Shown in pieces: positions 52,731 to 61,020 of a DNA stretch of 64,000 nucleotides. Position numbers and translations under genes: made by a program. The notes under the pieces are model-generated. The model saw only the letters and a program-made list of their open reading frames with translations, had not been told where the DNA came from and made no database searches. The stretch's first letter is position 1. Each line of letters begins with the position of its first letter. Source of the DNA: DATBLQ01 sp036555325 (GTDB taxonomy: Bacteria; Pseudomonadota; Alphaproteobacteria; Rhizobiales; Aestuariivirgaceae); assembly GCA_036555325.1 (NCBI GenBank), contig DATBLQ010000060.1, forward strand, positions 23,298-87,297, given 5' to 3'.

Positions 52731-54058
52731 CGACGCGCCCCACGCAGATTCGTACGCTTGATGAGCCTTTCGTATTGCTGAGCCAGCAGATGCCCCTGCA
52801 CCTGGGCGACGGTATCCATCGTCACTGACACGACGATAAGCAGTGAAGTGCCTCCGAAATAGAATGGAATACCGGCATAGGCGGTTAGAAACTCGGGAAG
52901 AACGCAGACGAACGCGAGATAGAGTCCGCCGATGGCCGTAACGCGAGTCAGTACAAAGTCGATGTATTTCGCTGTCTGCTCTCCGGGCCGGATCCCAGGG
53001 ATGAACCCGCCGTATTTCTTCAGATTCTCCGCCGTATCCTTGGGGTTGAACATGATTGCGGTGTAGAAGAATGCGAAGAAAATAATGAGCGCCACATAGG
53101 CAGCGATGAAGAGTGGCTGCCCATGGCCAAGAAGCGCAGTGATGTAGCCCAACCAGTCGGGCAACTGTCCTTGACTGAAGTTTGCCACCGTGATCGGCAG
53201 CAGCAGGAGAGAGGAAGCAAAAATTGGAGGGATAACGCCCGCCGTGTTGAGTTTTAGTGGCAGATGGGATTTCTCCGCTTGCGCCATCTGATTGCCGACT
53301 TGACGTTTGGGATATTGAACTGGGAGTCGGCGCTGCGCTCGTTCCATGAAAACGATGAAAGCGATGACGCCGAGACCGAGAACCACAATTCCCAGGATGA
53401 CGAACGTCGACAGCTGTCCCGTTCGGCCAAGCTCGAAGAGGCCGGCCAGCGCCAGGGGCAGATTGGCGACAATCCCGGCGAAGATGATCAGGGAAATTCC
53501 ATTGCCGATGCCGCGCGCGGTAATCTGCTCGCCAAGCCACATGAGGAACACCGTCCCTCCAGTCAATGTGATGACCGTGCTGGCCCGGAAAAACCATCCA
53601 GGATCGAGCACGACATTTCCCTGCCCTTCCAGTCCGACGGCAATGCCGTAGGATTGCAGCGCTGCAAGTAGAACAGTACCGTAGCGCGTGTATTGGTTTA
53701 TTTTCTTCCGCCCCTGCTCGCCTTCTTTCTTGAGCTGTTCAAGATGAGGTGACACCGTCGTCATCAGCTGAATGATGATCGATGCCGAAATGTAAGGCAT
53801 GATGTTGAGTGCGAATATGGCCATTCGCCCCAAGGCGCCGCCTGCAAGGCCATTGATCCAGCCAAGTATCCCGCTCGAATTTTGCTGGACCAGCCGCGCC
53901 AGCTCCACGGGATCAACTCCCGGCACCGGAATATATGTGCCAAGGCGGTAGATGACGAGCGCCCCCAATGTGAACCAGATGCGCTTCTTCAGCTCTTCCG
54001 CTTTGGCCAGGGCGCCGAAGTTGAACCGGGCGGCAAGTTGTTCTGCGGCAGATGCCAT
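52727..54058 (-). CDS. secY: Protein translocase subunit SecY
   Basis: 443 residues with ten membrane helices, the channel of the Sec translocon. Recognisable blocks are YRLGTYIPVPGVDP, NIMPYISASIIIQLM, the basic loop YTRYGTVLL, and FVGGTSLLIVV-like sequence near the end (YFGGTSLLIVVSVTMDT). It follows rplO by 45 bases and is coupled to adk by a 4-base overlap. Confidence 0.98.
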   Translation of the reverse strand: MASAAEQLAARFNFGALAKAEELKKRIWFTLGALVIYRLGTYIPVPGVDPVELARLVQQNSSGILGWINGLAGGALGRMAIFALNIMPYISASIIIQLMTTVSPHLEQLKKEGEQGRKKINQYTRYGTVLLAALQSYGIAVGLEGQGNVVLDPGWFFRASTVITLTGGTVFLMWLGEQITARGIGNGISLIIFAGIVANLPLALAGLFELGRTGQLSTFVILGIVVLGLGVIAFIVFMERAQRRLPVQYPKRQVGNQMAQAEKSHLPLKLNTAGVIPPIFASSLLLLPITVANFSQGQLPDWLGYITALLGHGQPLFIAAYVALIIFFAFFYTAIMFNPKDTAENLKKYGGFIPGIRPGEQTAKYIDFVLTRVTAIGGLYLAFVCVLPEFLTAYAGIPFYFGGTSLLIVVSVTMDTVAQVQGHLLAQQYERLIKRTNLRGARR

Positions 54059-54103
54059 TTCAGTTCCTTTCGCCCCACCTACCGTTGCAGCAGATAGTGA
54101 CGA

Positions 54104-54646
54104 TTACTCATTACCCTCGGTGGCCTTTCGAGCCTTCTGCGGCTTCTCAGGTTTCTTATCGGTTTCAGCAGCTTCGGGTATTGGTGCGGGCTTGAGTATT
54201 TTCACGCTACCGCCAGCCTTTTCGATGGCAGCCTGAGCGCTTTTTGAAGCGTGATATACCTCGAAGTCTGCCTTCGACTTGAGTTCCCCCTCGGCCAGGA
54301 TCCTTACCCCTGCGCGGGAGCGCGAAACGACTCCGGCTTCCGTCAGCGATTCGAGCGTTACAGCTTTCGATGGATCGAGCTTCTTAGCGTCAAAGGCAGC
54401 CTGTATCCGCCCGAGGTTTACCTCATTGTATTCAACCGCGTTCGGCTTGTTGAAACCGCGTTTCGGCAGTCGGCGGTAAATCGGCATCTGACCGCCCTCA
54501 AATCCAGGCTTGGCACCACCTGACCGCGCAGTTTGCCCCTTTCCCCCGCGGCCCGCGGTTTTCCCCAGCCCGGAACCAATTCCGCGCCCAACTCGCTTGC
54601 GCGCGTGCCGTGCGCCATCTTTGTCTGCAATCTGGTTCAGTTTCAT
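54104..54646 (-). CDS. rplO: 50S ribosomal protein L15
   Basis: 180 residues, about 25 longer than the usual alphaproteobacterial protein. The core has KRVGRGIGSGLGKTAGRGGK and GFEGGQMPIYRRLPKRGF. The tail beyond about residue 152 is Lys/Pro/Ala/Glu-rich (ETDKKPEKPQKARKATEG) and has no counterpart in the standard fold. Confidence 0.98.
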   Translation of the reverse strand: MKLNQIADKDGARHARKRVGRGIGSGLGKTAGRGGKGQTARSGGAKPGFEGGQMPIYRRLPKRGFNKPNAVEYNEVNLGRIQAAFDAKKLDPSKAVTLESLTEAGVVSRSRAGVRILAEGELKSKADFEVYHASKSAQAAIEKAGGSVKILKPAPIPEAAETDKKPEKPQKARKATEGNE

Positions 54647-54671
54647 CTCGTGCGCCTATATAGTCTTTGCC

Positions 54672-54875
54672 TCAGCCGTCGACCACCCTAACCAGATGCT
54701 GTACGCGGCGAATCATTCCGCGGACTTCTGGGGTATCGGGAACAGTGCTGCGGCGGTTTAGTTTGTTGAGTCCAAGCCCAATCAGAGTGGCGCGTTGTTC
54801 AATAGGGCGGCGCTGTGGGCTGTGTACCTGCTCTACCGTGATCGTTTTGCGTGCTGGTTGTTTGCTGTCAGTCAT
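54672..54875 (-). CDS. rpmD: 50S ribosomal protein L30
   Basis: 67 residues with the L30 pattern VEQVHSPQRRPIEQRATLIG, GLNKLNRRSTVPDTPEVRGM and the C-terminal VQHLVRVV. It lies 18 bases after rpsE and 25 before rplO. Confidence 0.97.
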   Translation of the reverse strand: MTDSKQPARKTITVEQVHSPQRRPIEQRATLIGLGLNKLNRRSTVPDTPEVRGMIRRVQHLVRVVDG

Positions 54876-54893
54876 GATTGAAACTTTTGAATT

Positions 54894-55469
54894 TTACTCC
54901 GCAACCACGTCGATGTCGCGCCGCCTCGCAACCACCTCGCTGACCTTTTTGCCGCGCCTGGCGGCAACACTGCGAGGCGACATTTCCCGCTTCAGCGCAT
55001 CGAAAGTGGCGCGGACCATATTGTATGGGTTTGAAGACCCTTGCGATTTGGCGACAATGTCCTTCATTCCCAGTGTTTCGAACACCGCTCTCATAGGACC
55101 GCCGGCGATGATTCCGGTTCCTGGCGGTGCGGCGCGAAGCACGACTTTGCCTGCCCCCCACCGGCCAGCCGTGTCGTGATGAAGCGTGCGCCCCTCTCGT
55201 AGCGGAACCCTGATCATTCCATGCTTGGCGCTCTCTGTCGCCTTTCGAATGGCTTCCGGCACTTCCCGTGCCTTTCCATGGCCAAACCCGACTCGCCCCT
55301 TTTGATCACCTACAACGACCAGAGCTGCAAAACCGAAGCGTCGGCCTCCTTTGACCACTTTTGCCACGCGATTGATATGGACGAGCTTGTCCAAAAACTC
55401 GCTGTCACGGTCATCGCGTTTGCCTTCGCGGTCACCGTCGCGATCGCGGGATCTCTCTCTTTGTGCCAT
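54894..55469 (-). CDS. rpsE: 30S ribosomal protein S5
   Basis: 191 residues. It has a charged N-terminal extension (RSRDRDGDREGKRDDRDSEF) before the core, which starts LDKLVHINRVAKVVKGGRRF, with GKAREVPEAIRKA and PPGTGIIAGGPMRAVFE. The first codons carry RD repeats typical of alphaproteobacterial S5. Confidence 0.98.
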   Translation of the reverse strand: MAQRERSRDRDGDREGKRDDRDSEFLDKLVHINRVAKVVKGGRRFGFAALVVVGDQKGRVGFGHGKAREVPEAIRKATESAKHGMIRVPLREGRTLHHDTAGRWGAGKVVLRAAPPGTGIIAGGPMRAVFETLGMKDIVAKSQGSSNPYNMVRATFDALKREMSPRSVAARRGKKVSEVVARRRDIDVVAE

Positions 55470-55488
55470 GTCGCTCTATTTATCCTCG

Positions 55489-55845
55489 CTAGAAATTCAG
55501 CCCTGCCTCGCGGGCACCTTCCGCCAACGCTTTGACTCGCCCATGGTATTGATACCCGCCGCGATCGAAAACGACCTCCGTCACACCGGCCTTCTTCGCC
55601 CTTTCGGCAATGAGCTTGCCCACTTCGGTTGCTGCCGCTTTCTTGTCGCCCTTGAGTTTGGTCTTCAGTTCCTTGTCGATGCTTGATGCGGCAACCAATG
55701 TCACACCTTTTTGATCATCGATGATCTGCACATAGATATTTTTATCGGAACGGAAAACCGACAGCCTGAGCCGTCCAATGGAACGGCTTTTCAGCCGCGT
55801 GCGCACCCGGGCTCGACGGCGTTCAGTTTGCGTGAGCTTTGCCAT
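55489..55845 (-). CDS. rplR: 50S ribosomal protein L18
   Basis: 118 residues, usual length. Pattern includes RLRLSVFRSDKNIYVQIIDD and the C-terminus VVFDRGGYQYHGRVKALAEG. It is 11 bases after rplF and 19 before rpsE. Confidence 0.97.
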   Translation of the reverse strand: MAKLTQTERRRARVRTRLKSRSIGRLRLSVFRSDKNIYVQIIDDQKGVTLVAASSIDKELKTKLKGDKKAAATEVGKLIAERAKKAGVTEVVFDRGGYQYHGRVKALAEGAREAGLNF

Positions 55846-55856
55846 CTGACGCCCTC

Positions 55857-56390
55857 CTACTTCTTCTTGCCTTCTTTGCGGAAGATATACTCGCCAGCAT
55901 ATTTCACGCCCTTGCCTTTGTAAGGTTCAGGCACGCGAAACGCGCGAATCTCTGCCGCCACCTGGCCAACCTGTTGCTTGTCGACCCCAGCGACCACAAT
56001 TTCCGTGGGTTTCGGTGTGGTGATAGCAATGCCCTTGGGGATGGGATAGTTCACATCGTGACTGTATCCCAGTTGCAACTGCAATTGACTGCCTTGTACC
56101 GCCGCCCGATAACCGACGCCGCTGATCTCCAGGCTGCGGCTATAGCCTTGGGTGACGCCCTTGATCATATTTGCCACCAGCGTTCGAGACATGCCCCAGC
56201 AGGAACGCGCCAACTTGGTATCGTCGCGTGGCTGAACGTCGACGGCACCCTTTTCGAGCTTGGCCATCACGTGTTCGGCGAGAACTGCCTTAAGCTCGCC
56301 CTTCGGGCCTTTCACCGACAAGTTCTGGCCGGAAACCTCGACGGTCACACCTGCCGGCACCGGAACTGCTTTCTTACCTATTCGAGACAT
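55857..56390 (-). CDS. rplF: 50S ribosomal protein L6
   Basis: 177 residues. Starts SRIGKKAVPVPAGVTVEV and ends with the L6 signature region PEPYKGKGVKYAGEYIFRKE. Two internal alpha/beta repeats are present. Confidence 0.98.
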   Translation of the reverse strand: MSRIGKKAVPVPAGVTVEVSGQNLSVKGPKGELKAVLAEHVMAKLEKGAVDVQPRDDTKLARSCWGMSRTLVANMIKGVTQGYSRSLEISGVGYRAAVQGSQLQLQLGYSHDVNYPIPKGIAITTPKPTEIVVAGVDKQQVGQVAAEIRAFRVPEPYKGKGVKYAGEYIFRKEGKKK

Positions 56391-56425
56391 GGCTGGTTCT
56401 TTCTGATTTCTTTCTTAACAGGCAG

Positions 56426-56824
56426 CTAGAACACCGTGCAGATCACTTCTCCACCGACGTTCTGCGCCCGCGCCTCGTTGTCGGACATAACACCTTTCGG
56501 GGTTGAAAGAATCGAGATACCTAAGCCGTTATAGACGGTCGGCAAACTGCCGACCGAGGCATAAATCCGGCGGCCAGGTTTGGATACTCGATGGATTTCA
56601 CGAATAACCGGAGTTCCATCGAAATATTTTAATTCGATCTCGAGTTCCGCTTTGGCATTGCCCATTTGGACAGTGGCATAGTCGCGGATATAGCCTTCCT
56701 GCTTCAGCACGTCGAGCACGCGAGAGCGCAATTTCGACGCGGGGCAGGTCACTTTCGACTTCCCCCGCTGTTGCGCGTTCCTGATGCGTGTCAACATATC
56801 CCCGAGCGGATCCTGAATGCTCAT
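56426..56824 (-). CDS. rpsH: 30S ribosomal protein S8
   Basis: 132 residues. N-terminus SIQDPLGDMLTRIRNAQQRG and the C-terminal signature GLGISILSTPKGVMSDNEAR match S8. It is 24 bases after rpsN. Confidence 0.98.
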   Translation of the reverse strand: MSIQDPLGDMLTRIRNAQQRGKSKVTCPASKLRSRVLDVLKQEGYIRDYATVQMGNAKAELEIELKYFDGTPVIREIHRVSKPGRRIYASVGSLPTVYNGLGISILSTPKGVMSDNEARAQNVGGEVICTVF

Positions 56825-56848
56825 TTGTATCGTTCTCCTGACCGATCC

Positions 56849-57154
56849 CTACCAGCTTGACTTCACCATGCCAGGGATCAATCCCTTGTTTGCTAGTTCC
56901 CTCAATGCCATGCGCGACATTCGGACCTTCCTATAGAAACCGCGTGGGCGGCCGGTTATTTCGCAGCGATTGCGAATGCGCGCCGGCGCCGAGTTGCGTG
57001 GCAGTTGCGAGAGCTTTAGCTGCGCGGCAAAGCGGTCCTCCATTGAAGCAGAGCGATTCTTGATGATTGCTTTCAGCCGCGAACGTTTACCGGTGAATCG
57101 TTTGGCCATCCGTCGGCGCCGGTTGTTCTTTTCGACTGAACTTGTCTTTGCCAT
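56849..57154 (-). CDS. rpsN: 30S ribosomal protein S14 (zinc-independent form)
   Basis: 101 residues from the ATG at 57154 (MAKTSSVEKNNRRRRMAKRF). It is the long form; the core has RNRCEITGRPRGFYRKVRMS with a single Cys, so the CxxC zinc site of the short form is absent. An open frame extends to 57238 but is not S14-like. Confidence 0.98.
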   Translation of the reverse strand: MAKTSSVEKNNRRRRMAKRFTGKRSRLKAIIKNRSASMEDRFAAQLKLSQLPRNSAPARIRNRCEITGRPRGFYRKVRMSRMALRELANKGLIPGMVKSSW

Positions 57155-57179
57155 GTCGGAAACCTCGTTGTGATCCTTT

Positions 57180-57893
57180 TTAAGCAGCAGCCTTCGACCC
57201 GCGATGCGCTTTGCGGAAGGGAAAATTGAAACCCGCAATCAACGCTCGTGCTTCTTCGTCGGTTCTTGCAGTTGTGCAAATCACGATGTCCATTCCCCAC
57301 ACTCGATCGATCTTGTCATAGTCGATTTCGGGGAAAATGATGTGCTCCTTGATGCCCACAGCGTAGTTGCCGTTGCCGTCGAAGCTACGGTCGGTCACGC
57401 CGCGAAAGTCACGTACGCGCGGAAGAGCGATGTTGATAAACCTGTCGAGGAACTCATACATCCGAGCCTTGCGCAGAGTTACCTTTGCGCCGATCGCCTG
57501 GTTCGTGCGAATTTTGAAGGTCGCAATCGACTTGCGCGACTTTGTGATGACTGGCTTCTGACCCGCGATTTTTCTAAGCTCTTCGGCCGCCACGTTGATA
57601 ATCTTGCCATCGCCCACTGCTTCACCAACGCCCATGTTGAGCACGATCTTGTCAAGCTTGGGCACTTCCATCGGATTCTTGTAACCGAACTGTTCGATCA
57701 GCTTTTGACGTACGACCTGATCATAAAACCTTCTCAGCCGTGGCACGTAGTCCTTGGGAACTGCCGGAGATTCCGTTTCCACCTGCTTGGCGGGCTTTGC
57801 ATCGCCTTTCGGCTTGGCCTGCGCTTTGTCAGCCGGCTTGGCCTGCTTGACTTGCTTGGCATCGTCCGTCGCCGTCTTTTTGTCCTTAGCCAT
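57180..57893 (-). CDS. rplE: 50S ribosomal protein L5 with a long N-terminal extension
   Basis: 237 residues from the ATG at 57893, against about 185 usually. The L5 core starts near residue 50 (VPRLRRFYDQVVRQKLIEQF) and contains KIVLNMGVGEAV, GQKPVITKSRKSIATFK and LPRVRDFRGV. The first 50 or so residues are Lys/Ala/Gln/Pro-rich with three AKP units (QAKPADKAQAKPKGDAKPAK). The start overlaps the rplX stop by 8 bases (ATGGCTAA). The ATG is kept because the MAKDKK start is the first ATG that begins this extension; an internal start at the core has no Met. Confidence 0.97.
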   Translation of the reverse strand: MAKDKKTATDDAKQVKQAKPADKAQAKPKGDAKPAKQVETESPAVPKDYVPRLRRFYDQVVRQKLIEQFGYKNPMEVPKLDKIVLNMGVGEAVGDGKIINVAAEELRKIAGQKPVITKSRKSIATFKIRTNQAIGAKVTLRKARMYEFLDRFINIALPRVRDFRGVTDRSFDGNGNYAVGIKEHIIFPEIDYDKIDRVWGMDIVICTTARTDEEARALIAGFNFPFRKAHRGSKAAA

Positions 57894-58209
57894 CGATGAT
57901 TTCTCCGGAACGTTTCGCAAAGCGAACCTTCTTGCCGTCCTTCAGAAATTTGAAACCTACCTTGGTCGGTTTTCCGGTTTTTGGATCCGCAAGCGCAAGG
58001 TTTGAAAGATGAATAGGCATTTCTTTCGCTACGATGCCGCCGTCTTGTGAGGCCGTCTGTTTCTGGTGCCTGCGTGAGACATTGACCCCCTGTACAATCG
58101 CGCGGTTGCGGTCAGGTATGACGTTCAAAACCTGACCAGCCTTACCCTTGTCGCGTCCGCTGACCACGACGACGCGATCCCCTTTCCTAATTTTGAGCTT
58201 GACCGGCAT
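57886..58209 (-). CDS. rplX: 50S ribosomal protein L24
   Basis: 107 residues, usual length. KOW motif near the N-terminus: KIRKGDRVVVVSGRDKGKAG. It continues GVNVSRRHQKQT and ends FLKDGKKVRFAKRSGEIID. The start shares one base with the rplN stop (TGATG). Confidence 0.97.
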   Translation of the reverse strand: MPVKLKIRKGDRVVVVSGRDKGKAGQVLNVIPDRNRAIVQGVNVSRRHQKQTASQDGGIVAKEMPIHLSNLALADPKTGKPTKVGFKFLKDGKKVRFAKRSGEIIDG

Positions 58210-58577
58210 CACAGCACCTCCGGTGCGAGCGAAATTATTTTCATATGGTTCTTGGCCCTCAGCTCTCGCGGAACCGGTCCGAAGATGCGTGTCCCTACAG
58301 GTTCGCCCTGAGCATTGATCAAAACTGCGGCATTTCGGTCGAAGCGAATGATCGATCCATCGGCGCGGCGAATTGCCTTTGCTGTCCGAACGACGATGGC
58401 CTTCATGACGGAACCTTTTTTCACGCGGCCACGCGGAATGGCGTCCTTCACCGAAACCACGATAATATCGCCAACGGTCGCGTATTTGCGCTTGGAGCCG
58501 CCAAGCACCTTGATGCACTGGACGCGGCGGGCCCCCGAGTTGTCCGCTACATCCAAATTTGTTTCCTGCTGTATCAT
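58209..58577 (-). CDS. rplN: 50S ribosomal protein L14
   Basis: 122 residues, usual length, starting IQQETNLDVADNSGARRVQC and containing RADGSIIRFDRNAAVLINAQ and GTRIFGPVPRELR. It is among the most conserved proteins of the cluster. Confidence 0.98.
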   Translation of the reverse strand: MIQQETNLDVADNSGARRVQCIKVLGGSKRKYATVGDIIVVSVKDAIPRGRVKKGSVMKAIVVRTAKAIRRADGSIIRFDRNAAVLINAQGEPVGTRIFGPVPRELRAKNHMKIISLAPEVL

Positions 58578-58604
58578 GACACGACCTTCAACCTAGCGCA
58601 GAAA

Positions 58605-58859
58605 TCAGGCGGCCCCTCTGGCCGCCGTGACTTTCTCCAAAAACTTCCATCTCTTGTTTTTCGATACCGGACGGCACTCTTGAATACGCACAATGTCGCC
58701 AACTTTTGCGGCATTGGTCTCATCGTGGGCGTGGAATTTCGTGGTGCGCCGCACTGTCTTCTTCAGCACAGGGTGCGTTAGACGGCGCTCCACTACGACG
58801 ACAATCGTCTTTGCGTTTTTGTCGCTCACCACAATACCCTGGAGAATACGCTTCGGCAT
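58605..58859 (-). CDS. rpsQ: 30S ribosomal protein S17
   Basis: 84 residues. Pattern PKRILQGIVVSDKNAKTIVV, HPVLKKTVRRTTKFHAHDE and VGDIVRIQECRPVSKNKRWK is characteristic of S17. It is 17 bases after rpmC. Confidence 0.97.
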   Translation of the reverse strand: MPKRILQGIVVSDKNAKTIVVVVERRLTHPVLKKTVRRTTKFHAHDETNAAKVGDIVRIQECRPVSKNKRWKFLEKVTAARGAA

Positions 58860-58876
58860 AATCCTCTCGTCTCCGG

Positions 58877-59077
58877 TTAAGTCGTTTTGGCCGCTTGGCG
58901 CTGCGTCTGCGCCGTGCGCAGCCGCGCGATATCGCGGCGGAGCTGGCGCACTCTCGCTGTTTTCTCGAGTTGACCCGATGCCTTTTGAAAGCGCAAATTG
59001 AATTGCTCTTTCTTCAGCTTGGCGATCTCGTCGGTAAGCTGATCGTCAGTCAGCGGTTTTATGTCGGTCATCTTCAT
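58877..59077 (-). CDS. rpmC: 50S ribosomal protein L29
   Basis: 66 residues of two helices. Starts MKMTDIKPLTDDQLTDEIAK (the second Met is another possible start), then KKEQFNLRFQKASGQLEKT and VRQLRRDIARLRT. It follows rplP by 19 bases. Confidence 0.97.
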   Translation of the reverse strand: MKMTDIKPLTDDQLTDEIAKLKKEQFNLRFQKASGQLEKTARVRQLRRDIARLRTAQTQRQAAKTT

Positions 59078-59096
59078 CGGGCGTCCTTTGAATCGT

Positions 59097-59510
59097 TCAC
59101 TCGCCGAGCCGAGCCACGAAGCGGGTTTTGATCGGTAGCTTGGCCGCAGCCAGCGCCAGAGCCTCCTCGGCCATCTGACGGTTTACGCCATCCACCTCGA
59201 AAATTATCCGCCCTGGTTTGACTCTCGCGGCCCAGAACTCCGGCGCTCCCTTGCCCGAGCCCATTCGGACCTCTGTTGGCTTCTTGGAGACCGGCACATC
59301 GGGAAAAACTCTAATCCAAACGCGCCCCGTACGTTTCATGGCTCGCGTGAGTGCACGGCGCGCCGCTTCTATCTGGCGGGCCGACAGACGATCCGGCTCC
59401 TGCGCCTTCAAACCGAAAGCGCCAAAATCGAGGCTCGTGCCACCTTTGGCCCGTCCGCGGATTCGGCCTTTGAATGCCTTGCGATATTTGGTTCGTTTAG
59501 GTTGCAGCAT
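59097..59510 (-). CDS. rplP: 50S ribosomal protein L16
   Basis: 137 residues when started at the ATG at 59510 (MLQPKRTKYRKAFKGRIRGR), the usual length; a GTG one codon earlier is in frame. Contains GRVWIRVFPDVPVSKKPTE and RMGSGKGAPEFWAARVKPGR. It is 28 bases after rpsC. Confidence 0.98.
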   Translation of the reverse strand: MLQPKRTKYRKAFKGRIRGRAKGGTSLDFGAFGLKAQEPDRLSARQIEAARRALTRAMKRTGRVWIRVFPDVPVSKKPTEVRMGSGKGAPEFWAARVKPGRIIFEVDGVNRQMAEEALALAAAKLPIKTRFVARLGE

Positions 59511-59538
59511 CACTCTATTCCTTCAGTTCCTTGCCGCC

Positions 59539-60246
59539 TTATCCCAACTGGCTTTCGCGACGGCCCCTTTGACCTTCCTGCTCTCCCTGAGCGCGCTTAT
59601 CCTGGGCCAGCGGATCGTGCTCCAAAATCTCGCCCTTGAAGATCCAAACTTTGACGCCGTTAGTTCCGTAAGCGGTGACCGCCGTGGCCGTTCCGTAGTC
59701 GACGTCTGCCCGCAGGGTATGAAGCGGAACCCGGCCCTCGCGATACCATTCGGTTCGCGCGATTTCCGCGCCACCCAAACGCCCGGCGCATGTGATCTTG
59801 ATGCCTTCGGCCCCCATTCTTTGCGCCGACTGGACGGCTCTTTTCATGGCGCGGCGGAACGCGATGCGCCGCTCAAGCTGCTGAGCAATATTCTCGGCCA
59901 CCAGATTGGCATCAACTTCGGGTTTGCGGACCTCAACAATGTTGAGATGCACCTCCGAACTTGTCATTTCGGAAATCTTCTTTCGCAGCTTTTCGATGTC
60001 GGCGCCCTTCTTGCCGATGACCACCCCCGGGCGGGCCGAATAGATGGTTACCCGGCATTTCTTGTGGGGGCGCTCGATCAGGATTTTCGAAATGCCGGCC
60101 TGCTTCAGTTGCTCATGCAGATAGTTGCGAATTTTCATGTCTTCGTGCAAAAGCTGGCCATACTCGCGGCGCCCGGAATACCAGCGCGAATCCCACGTGC
60201 GGTTGATGCCGAGCCTCAGCCCAATCGGATTGACTTTTTGACCCAT
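59539..60246 (-). CDS. rpsC: 30S ribosomal protein S3
   Basis: 235 residues. Starts GQKVNPIGLRLGINRTWDSR; KH domain near YSARPGVVIGKKGADIEKLR; S3 C-terminal signature AEIARTEWYREGRVPLHTLR. The final 20 residues are a charged tail (DKRAQGEQEGQRGRRE). The start overlaps the rplV stop by one base (TGATG). Confidence 0.98.
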   Translation of the reverse strand: MGQKVNPIGLRLGINRTWDSRWYSGRREYGQLLHEDMKIRNYLHEQLKQAGISKILIERPHKKCRVTIYSARPGVVIGKKGADIEKLRKKISEMTSSEVHLNIVEVRKPEVDANLVAENIAQQLERRIAFRRAMKRAVQSAQRMGAEGIKITCAGRLGGAEIARTEWYREGRVPLHTLRADVDYGTATAVTAYGTNGVKVWIFKGEILEHDPLAQDKRAQGEQEGQRGRRESQLG

Positions 60247-60626
60247 CAGGCCGTCTCCTCAGCTTGCCGGACTACAATCGTGATCTCGCTAAAGAATTTC
60301 TGAATCCCAGCCGCTCGACCGCGCCCACGCGGGGTCCACCGCTTCATCAAGAGGTTCTTGCCGACATAGGCTTCAGCCACCACAAGCGAATTGATGTCAA
60401 GATCATGGTTGTTCTCCGCATTCGCGACTGCCGACTCGAGAGTCTTTTTGACCGCGCCGGCGATTCGCTTACGCGAAAAAGACAGCTCGGCGATGGCCTT
60501 GTCGACCTTTTTCCCCCGGATGGTTGCCGCAACCACGTTCAGTTTGCGCGGACTGATGCGCAAATTGCGAGCGATGGCCATTGCCTCGGTTGCTTTCAGG
60601 GAGCGTTTTCGTTTTGCCTTGCTCAT
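60246..60626 (-). CDS. rplV: 50S ribosomal protein L22
   Basis: 126 residues from the ATG at 60626 (MSKAKRKRSLKATEAMAIAR). Contains RNLRISPRKLNVVAATIRGK, SAVANAENNHDLD and the L22 signature AYVGKNLLMKRWTPRGRGRA. The reading frame is open further to 60941, but that part overlaps rpsS in another frame. Confidence 0.97.
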   Translation of the reverse strand: MSKAKRKRSLKATEAMAIARNLRISPRKLNVVAATIRGKKVDKAIAELSFSRKRIAGAVKKTLESAVANAENNHDLDINSLVVAEAYVGKNLLMKRWTPRGRGRAAGIQKFFSEITIVVRQAEETA

Positions 60627-60630
60627 TTGT

Positions 60631-61008
60631 CTAACTCTTTGGAGGCGGCGCTTCAGTTGCGGGCGCTGGCGCAGGAGTGCCCGGGGCAGCACCCGGTGCT
60701 CTACGCGGCCGTTCTCGTTCTGTCGTGGCTGTTGCCGCTGACGCCTTGCCAGCTGCGGAGTGGCTGACGAATTGGCGCGTCGGGGCGAACTCGCCGAATT
60801 TGTGGCCCACCATGTCTTCTGAGACCAACACTGGAATGTGCTTGGTGCCGTTGTGGACCTGAAATGTGAGACCGACGAACTGCGGCAGGATTGTTGAACG
60901 GCGGCTCCATGTCTTGATGGCTTGATTGCGGCCGGAAGCACGGGCAGCTTCTGCCTTTTTCAACAGATAGCCGTCAACGAAGGGGCCCTTCCAAACAGAG
61001 CGTGTCAC
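60631..61008 (-). CDS. rpsS: 30S ribosomal protein S19 with a C-terminal extension
   Basis: 125 residues, about 33 longer than usual. The core is normal: TRSVWKGPFVDGYLLKKAEA, IKTWSRRSTILPQFVGLTF, and EDMVGHKFGEFAPTRQF. After about residue 88 a tail rich in Ala, Pro, Thr and Arg replaces the short basic end (TERERPRRAPGAAPGTPAPA). It is 12 bases after rplB and 4 before rplV. Confidence 0.97.
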   Translation of the reverse strand: MTRSVWKGPFVDGYLLKKAEAARASGRNQAIKTWSRRSTILPQFVGLTFQVHNGTKHIPVLVSEDMVGHKFGEFAPTRQFVSHSAAGKASAATATTERERPRRAPGAAPGTPAPAPATEAPPPKS

Positions 61009-61020
61009 TGAGCTCTCTCC

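Noticed and set aside
52731..53597. Open frame that would extend adenylate kinase to 505 residues
   Set aside because: It lies wholly within secY in a different frame, is Arg/His-rich and lacks any domain; the ATG at 52730 with the ATGA overlap gives the normal enzyme.
58210..58518. Extension of L24 upstream to 210 residues
   Set aside because: The extra part overlaps rplN out of frame and does not resemble L24; MPVKLKIRKGD at 58209 is the start.
59218..60303. Long plus-strand open frame (361 codons) antisense to rplP/rpsC
   Set aside because: It mirrors two conserved ribosomal genes; nothing in its translation resembles a known family.
60627..60941. N-terminal extension of L22 to 231 residues
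   Set aside because: The extra part is the shadow of rpsS in another frame; the conserved L22 start is at 60626.
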